Part shown: positions 8,024-11,149 of the stretch, piece after piece
Layout: every line of letters begins with the position of its first letter
Position numbering within the stretch: position 1 is the first letter of the stretch
NCBI GenBank assembly: GCA_030615435.1
Contig: JAUWZH010000062.1
Location: 1 to 11,149, forward strand
DNA: 11,149 nucleotides
From: Candidatus Brocadiaceae bacterium
GTDB taxonomy: Bacteria; Planctomycetota; Brocadiia; SM23-32
Direction: 5' to 3'
Position numbers and translations under genes: made by a program
Notes under the pieces: generated by a model
What the model saw: the letters and a program-made list of their open reading frames with translations, nothing else
What the model was told of the DNA's origin: nothing
Database searches by the model: none

Positions 8024-8354
8024 GACGATTCCCCACCTTATTCTGGCATTTCCTTCCCGCTGAGCCACTTGACTCGCACAGCATTTCACAGGCTGGCCGG
8101 AGGCCCCGTCTTCCCTGGGATGGTGCAGGCATTCATTGCGAGAACCTCGGTCAGGACCCGCTCAACAGTAGCCCGCATCCTCTCTCGATGGCCTCCGTCA
8201 ATCTGCAGCGCGCTTGTCTTCCAACTCGAGATTTCCCGTCCACCTTGATCCACTGCTCCGCCGTGCCCCTTTGGTTGTAGAAGCCCACCACGTTCTTTGA
8301 AGGGCACGTTCAGAGAGAACTCAACAGGTCTTCGGCAAAGCCCAAGCAGAGCAG
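8024..8354. other. Stretch without a convincing gene between the efflux promoter and the integrase remnant
   Basis: About 330 bp separate the tetR promoter from the first recognisable integrase codon. The plus strand contains no integrase N-terminal sequence in any frame that I can recognise. The integrase frame itself is open only from 8301, after a TGA at 8298-8300. The minus strand holds one unrecognised ORF, listed separately. No repeat or terminator is evident. Confidence 0.5.
8086..8307 (-). CDS. Unrecognised small ORF (doubtful)
   Basis: A 73-codon minus-strand ORF begins at GTG 8307, in a frame open back to a stop at 8359-8361. Its second half (ALQIDGGHRERMRATVERVL, then TEVLAMN) looks like an ordinary amphipathic helix, and the composition is protein-like rather than arginine- or serine-rich as in most antisense ORFs here. 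I do not recognise a family. No good ribosome-binding site precedes the GTG. It may be the 3' end of a gene cut by the event that also truncated the integrase, because its frame reaches the same junction area (about 8340). It could equally be chance. Confidence 0.25.
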   Translation of the reverse strand: MPFKERGGLLQPKGHGGAVDQGGREISSWKTSALQIDGGHRERMRATVERVLTEVLAMNACTIPGKTGPPASL

Positions 8355-8918
8355 GTGCTCACGGGTCTGCGCCGCGGCGAGCTGGCCAGCATCACGGTGG
8401 GCCAAATGCATCTGGACGCGCCGCAGCCATACGTGGAGATTCTGGCGAAGCACGAAAAGGGCGGCTGGGGGGCAAAGCTGCCGTTGCGCCGGGACCTGGT
8501 CGATGAGCTGATGACCTGGCTGGATGAGAAGCTCGCGACCCTGAGGGATGAGGCGAAGGAGAAGGAAGCTCCACTGCCACTGAGACTATCCCTGGAAGAA
8601 CCGCTGTTCTCGGTGCCCCGGAACATGGTCAAGAGCTTCGACCTGGACCTGGCGGCTGCCAACATCCCGAAGGAAGACGAACGCGGACGCACCGTTGACC
8701 TGCACGCGCTACGGCACACCTTCGGCACCCACCTCAGCAAGAACGGCGTGCCGCCCCGCACCGCCCAGGCCGCCATGAGACACTCATCCCTGGACCTCAC
8801 CATGAACGTCTACACCGACCCCGAGCTGCTGGATGTAGCGGGGGCGATGAATGCGCTCCCGGACCTTACGGTCGGGGGACGGCAAGAGCCGACGGATGGG
8901 GCGCAGGCGGCGACCTGA
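8355..8918 (+). pseudogene. Tyrosine recombinase (phage-type integrase), catalytic domain only
   Basis: The catalytic domain of a lambda-type site-specific recombinase is intact but the N-terminal arm- and core-binding domains are absent. Counting from the GTG at 8355, the catalytic residues are Arg6 in TGLRRGEL, probable Lys35 in the beta-hairpin AKHEKGGWGAKLPL, His117 and Arg120 in LHALRHTFGTHL, His143 in AAMRHSSLDLTM, and the nucleophile Tyr153 in NVYTD. Upstream in-frame codons back to the TGA at 8298-8300 do not resemble a core-binding domain, and no start with a ribosome site is visible, so I treat it as a truncated remnant. Full-length relatives are about 350-450 residues; this has 187. 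The gene points toward the 3' end of the tRNA-Gly gene 188 bp away, the usual position for an integrase of a tRNA-integrating element. Confidence 0.85.
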
Positions 8919-8937
8919 AGCGCGGAACCCGCGCGGG

Positions 8938-8973
8938 AGTTTCCCTCGAAGTTTCCCTCGTAGTTTCCCTGTT
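8938..8973 (+). repeat. Three tandem 12-bp repeats
   Basis: AGTTTCCCTCGA (8938-8949), AGTTTCCCTCGT (8950-8961) and AGTTTCCCTGTT (8962-8973) follow one another without gaps. They start 20 bp after the integrase stop. Iterons at this place could be integrase arm-type sites or a slippage product; the sequence does not decide. Confidence 0.75.
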
Positions 8974-8984
8974 TTCCAGGAAAC
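8963..8984. other. Hairpin formed by the last tandem repeat
   Basis: GTTTCCCTG (8963-8971) pairs with CAGGAAAC (8977-8984) around a TTTTC loop, with one bulged C. It could terminate integrase transcription, but there is no T tract after it. Confidence 0.45.
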
Positions 8985-9106
8985 GGGAGTCACCTGCTGT
9001 CATGTGGTGGCCATTTGGCGTGGGGTGAACGTGCGGCGGGAGGGGTCACAACTCTTGGGGGGGGCCGCGATAGGCCGCTTCTGTCCACTCAGGGCGTACA
9101 TAAGAT

Positions 9107-9181
9107 TGGAGCGGGCGAGGGGATTCGAACCCCCGACGTCCAGCTTGGGAAGCTGACATTCTACCACTGAATTACGCCCGC
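9107..9181 (-). tRNA. tRNA-Gly (anticodon CCC), CCA encoded
   Basis: Read on the minus strand, the acceptor stem is GCGGGCG (9181-9175) pairing with CGCCCGC (9117-9111). It is followed by discriminator U (9110), typical of bacterial tRNA-Gly, and an encoded CCA (9109-9107). The anticodon stem UCAGC/GCUGG (one G-U pair) encloses the loop UUCCCAA with anticodon CCC (plus-strand 9147-9149), which reads GGG. The T arm is GGGGG-UUCGAAU-CCCC with the invariant GUUCGA. The layout closely follows the known bacterial tRNA-Gly(CCC). It lies between the integrase remnant and a truncated permease, with its 3' end toward the integrase. Confidence 0.95.
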
Positions 9182-9192
9182 TCCCTGTCCTC

Positions 9193-9221
9193 ATGCTACG
9201 GCCTGGCAGCGCCTCTGTCAA
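9193..9221 (-). promoter_or_regulatory. Promoter of the tRNA-Gly gene
   Basis: On the minus strand TTGACA (9221-9216) is followed after 17 bases by TAGCAT (9198-9193), whose end is 11 bases before the first tRNA base. This would give a leader of only about five bases. The first three bases of the -10 box are also the TAG stop of the truncated permease. Confidence 0.75.
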
Positions 9222-9981
9222 GGTCTCCCGGCCATTCTCGCTGTGGCTCCTTTCGTGCCTCGCATGGCTTGGGGACGCGGGAGGCGGCCTTGGACGCCGT
9301 GGCGCACACGTAGAGCGGTATTCCGACAAGCATCATCAGCACCATCTCGCCTATGCCGCCGCCGAGCAGCCCCTTGAAATAATCGTCCGGCACTACGGCG
9401 GATATTGATCCTGCTATCAGGAGCCCCACGATGAGGGGCTTGGAGATGTCGCGAGGGAGCGAGACGAAGCCGTAGCGCAGGGCGCCCAAGACCTTTCCCC
9501 CGGCACTCTCGCTGGCGCAGCGACTCTCCTGGCCGCCCGAGGCACTCGGCGTTTCGGAGTCCCTGACGCCGCCTCCCGAACCGACGAGCAGGCCGCCGAT
9601 CATCCCGCTCACGAGCGCTGCCAGCGGCCTGAAGACGGCGAATATGCCCCCAAGAAGGCTGAAAGTCACCAGGATGCTGTCCACACCCGTCTGAGGGGTG
9701 GAGATGATGAACGCGGTCGTCGCCCCACGGCTGGCGCCGTGTCTTCGCAGCGATGCAGCTACCGGAATCACTCCACACGAACAGAGCGGCAGCGGAATGC
9801 CGAAGATCGCAGCCTTCGTGATGGGGACTATCCCCTTCCCGCCCAGGTGTCGTTCGACCATGCTTGCCGGGATCAACACGTAAAGCACGCCGGCCATGAG
9901 GAACCCGAAGAGCAGGAACGGGGCCATTTCGCCCATGACGTTCCAAAACCCTTCGACAAAGCTAAGAAGCGAGTCGGGCAT
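9196..9981 (-). pseudogene. SO_0444-like permease (ArsP/DUF318 family), C-terminally truncated
   Basis: The first 230 residues match the permease family that includes the Shewanella SO_0444 Cu/Zn efflux transporters (PF03773). Membrane segments start at about 18-37. The conserved metal-site-like block is IPLPLCSCGVIPVAASLRR (62-80, Cys67 and Cys69), followed by ISTPQTGVDSI (93-103). A variable loop rich in Gly, Ser and Glu covers about 134-162. The second conserved block starts as VGIPLYVCATAS (219-230). There the homology stops: family members continue with a further hydrophobic block containing a G-P-A-T-N motif, whereas this frame reads a charged, arginine-rich tail and stops inside the tRNA promoter. 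The start is well supported by GGAGG 8 bases before ATG 9981, and the gene abuts the preceding stop codon (TGA then ATG). Probably an inactivated inner-membrane transporter. Confidence 0.82.
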
Positions 9982-10800
9982 TCATGTCGCCTCCGATGTC
10001 ACGTGGCGCTTCAGAAAAGCGTCCAGGTCGCCGTCACGTCTGATACCAAGCCGCGTCAGAGCGAAATCATAACGCACGGGGTCCTCAGGGGCGAATTCTC
10101 TGAAGGCGGCCGTCACTTCCTCGGCCGTCCGAATGTCTGCCTGTTTGCGCTGAGTAAGCCTGAGCGCACGACTGATCCTGAGCATGTGCGTATCGAGCGG
10201 GACGACGAGCTTCGAGGGCGGCACGTGGTCCCAGCCTCCGGGATCAACCGCATCGCGCCTCACCATCCAGCGCAGGAACAGGTTGAGCCTCTTGCACGCG
10301 CTTCCGTCCGCCGGAGAGGGAACGGAGGGAACTTGCTCGGCATCCGTTTCGTCGGTGAGCTCGCGCACGAAAGCCGCCAGTGCCGGGAGCACCGTTTCGT
10401 GTTCGTCGCTCAGCCCGGCTTCGAAGGATACACCCAGCGAGCCGTACAGGCGGATGACACGCCTGGCGCCGACCAGCAGCGCCGCAAGCGCCTCGCCGGT
10501 CGTGAACCGGTGCTTGAAGCCGGCGAATGCCCTTCTGATTGTCTCCGGCGAAGACCGTTCGAGGAACATCGCCGGGGCCGGCATCTGCTTCAGAACGCGC
10601 CCGACGCTTTTCAGTATCTGTGCAACGCGCCCGTAGGCAAGGCACGACGCCACCAGCGCCACTACCTCCCGGTCACGGATGTCTTCATAGCCGTACAGGA
10701 ACTCGATCGGGTCCGGATGCACCATCTCCCGGCGGTTGTACGTGGCGTACAGCTCCTCGAGCACATCCCTGTTGATTGCCGGCGATATGTTGCCGTTCAT
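9982..10800 (-). CDS. DUF2400 / TIGR02757 family protein
   Basis: This 272-residue soluble protein of unknown function matches the TIGR02757 family over its whole length. It shows HPDPIEFLYGYED with DREVVALVASCLAYGR (28-58), then KRLNLFLRWMVRRDAVDPGGW (170-190), SKLVVPLDTHMLRISRALRLT (196-216) and VRYDFALTRLGI (242-253). The PLDTH-hM-RI-RAL-LT block resembles the DTH segment of helix-hairpin-helix DNA glycosylases such as endonuclease III; a DNA-repair link is my inference, not an established activity. A variable insert (about 150-168) is typical. The gene follows the hcp fragment by 21 bp and is followed by the permease with no gap, so it was probably co-transcribed with both. The ribosome site before ATG 10800 is weak, suggesting coupling to hcp translation. 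Confidence 0.9.
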   Translation of the reverse strand: MNGNISPAINRDVLEELYATYNRREMVHPDPIEFLYGYEDIRDREVVALVASCLAYGRVAQILKSVGRVLKQMPAPAMFLERSSPETIRRAFAGFKHRFTTGEALAALLVGARRVIRLYGSLGVSFEAGLSDEHETVLPALAAFVRELTDETDAEQVPSVPSPADGSACKRLNLFLRWMVRRDAVDPGGWDHVPPSKLVVPLDTHMLRISRALRLTQRKQADIRTAEEVTAAFREFAPEDPVRYDFALTRLGIRRDGDLDAFLKRHVTSEAT

Positions 10801-10821
10801 CCTGTCGTCTCAGCGATGCCC

Positions 10822-10962
10822 TCAACCGAGGATAGCCTCGAGGTCCTCCTCTGCGGTTGATATGGGCATGATACTGAACTTGTCTGCGAGCACCTCCAGT
10901 GCGGCCGGGGTGACAAAGGCGGGCAGGCTCGGCCCGAGGCGTATGTTCTTGACGCCCAGGCA
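10822..10962 (-). pseudogene. hcp: Hybrid-cluster protein (hydroxylamine reductase), C-terminal fragment
   Basis: The frame ending at TGA 10824-10822 encodes LGVKNIRLGPSLPAFVTPAA followed by LEVLADKFSIMPI and STAEEDLEAILG. This matches the extreme C-terminus of hybrid-cluster (prismane) proteins, enzymes with an iron-sulfur-oxygen cluster linked to nitric oxide and hydroxylamine detoxification in anaerobes. Upstream of codon 10959 similarity fades: the same frame gives a sequence unlike Hcp and meets a stop at 11028-11026, and neither other frame restores the expected upstream helix. No start codon or cluster ligands are present, so only about 45 of some 550 residues are seen. It is either a broken gene or an artefact of the sequence end. 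Confidence 0.85.
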
Positions 10963-10995
10963 AGCGCGGCGCTGAACGCCGGTTGTGGCCGGGAA

Positions 10996-11142
10996 CCCCC
11001 CCCCGTCGAAAAGAAGCCTCCAGCACTACAGTCCGCGCGCAGCCTACTGCGCAAGAAGCAAGCAGGCGACAAGAGGGCGGGGGCTTTGCCCGACCGGTTG
11101 CAAGGCCCCGCTGTGCTACTTCGTACGCGGGGCCGCAGCAAC
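10996..11142. other. Hairpin-rich stretch after a nine-C run
   Basis: A run of nine C (10996-11004) marks the point beyond which no gene is recognised. Three hairpins follow on the plus strand. The first is GCGCAG-CCTA-CTGCGC (11037-11052), the second GGGC-TTT-GCCC (11081-11091). The third is a long nested structure with outer arms GTTGC/GCAAC (11097-11101 and 11138-11142) and inner arms GGCCCCGC/GCGGGGCC (11104-11111 and 11127-11134). No coding frame here looks protein-like. The arrangement resembles a repetitive intergenic palindromic element; no second copy is seen in the window. Confidence 0.55.
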
Positions 11143-11149
11143 TTGACGC

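Noticed and set aside
8938..8973. CRISPR array
   Set aside because: The units are only 12 bp and contiguous, with no spacers and no cas genes.
8851..9156. Plus-strand ORF ending in ARGFEPPTSSLGS
   Set aside because: The ending is the familiar false translation of the antisense strand of a tRNA gene, and the SFPRSFPRSFP part is the tandem repeat read through.
9739..10860. Long plus-strand ORF of 373 codons
   Set aside because: It is antisense to the well-supported DUF2400 gene and permease, has no family resemblance, and is rich in His and Arg as expected for an antisense frame in high-GC DNA.
11097..11142. Integron attC site
   Set aside because: attC sites begin with a core ending in AAC and end with one starting in GTT; here the outer arms are GTTGC then GCAAC, and no integron integrase or cassette array is present.

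Overview
The window looks like a chromosomal piece from an uncultured, high-GC, Gram-negative (diderm) bacterium. The outer-membrane argument is direct: it encodes a TolC-type outer-membrane factor with a lipoprotein signal, a periplasmic adaptor and an RND pump. The style of the tyrosine recombinase and of the RND permease reminds me of Planctomycetota and related uncultured phyla, but nothing here fixes the taxonomy. Ten protein genes or fragments and one tRNA are supported, and all but the two at 1-1122 and 8355-8918 lie on the minus strand.

Left edge (1-1460): the 3' part of a PAS-domain sensor histidine kinase runs off the left end on the plus strand. It converges on a 92-codon minus-strand ORF that resembles an orphaned C-terminal domain and ends at a perfect 7-bp-stem hairpin.

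Centre (1537-8023): a complete drug or metal efflux operon on the minus strand, in the order tetR, tolC-like, HlyD-family adaptor, RND permease. The tetR/tolC and adaptor/permease pairs each overlap by the four bases ATGA, so the genes are probably translationally coupled. A near-consensus sigma-70 promoter (TTGACA, 17 bp, AATAAT) lies upstream of tetR. An inverted repeat at the predicted transcription start is a good candidate operator, which would make the whole pump self-repressed by its first gene.

Accessory patch (8024-9300): an N-terminally truncated tyrosine recombinase with all six catalytic residues, a 12-bp tandem repeat, and a tRNA-Gly(CCC) gene with encoded CCA. The integrase remnant lies on the 3' side of the tRNA, where an element integrated at a tRNA gene would keep its integrase. 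The tRNA has its own promoter, and that promoter has become the end of a broken gene: the stop codon of a truncated permease is the first three bases of the tRNA -10 box.

Right side (9196-11149): minus-strand genes in the order hcp C-terminal fragment, DUF2400/TIGR02757 protein, truncated SO_0444-like permease. They are tightly spaced (21 bp, then 0 bp), so they were probably one operon. Hcp homology stops just before a run of nine C residues, beyond which lies about 150 bp rich in perfect hairpins with no recognisable gene. This is either a structured intergenic element that has broken hcp or an assembly junction near the end of the sequence.

I see no clear previously undescribed multi-gene system. 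The most unusual parts are the tRNA/integrase/truncated-permease junction and the hairpin-rich right end.
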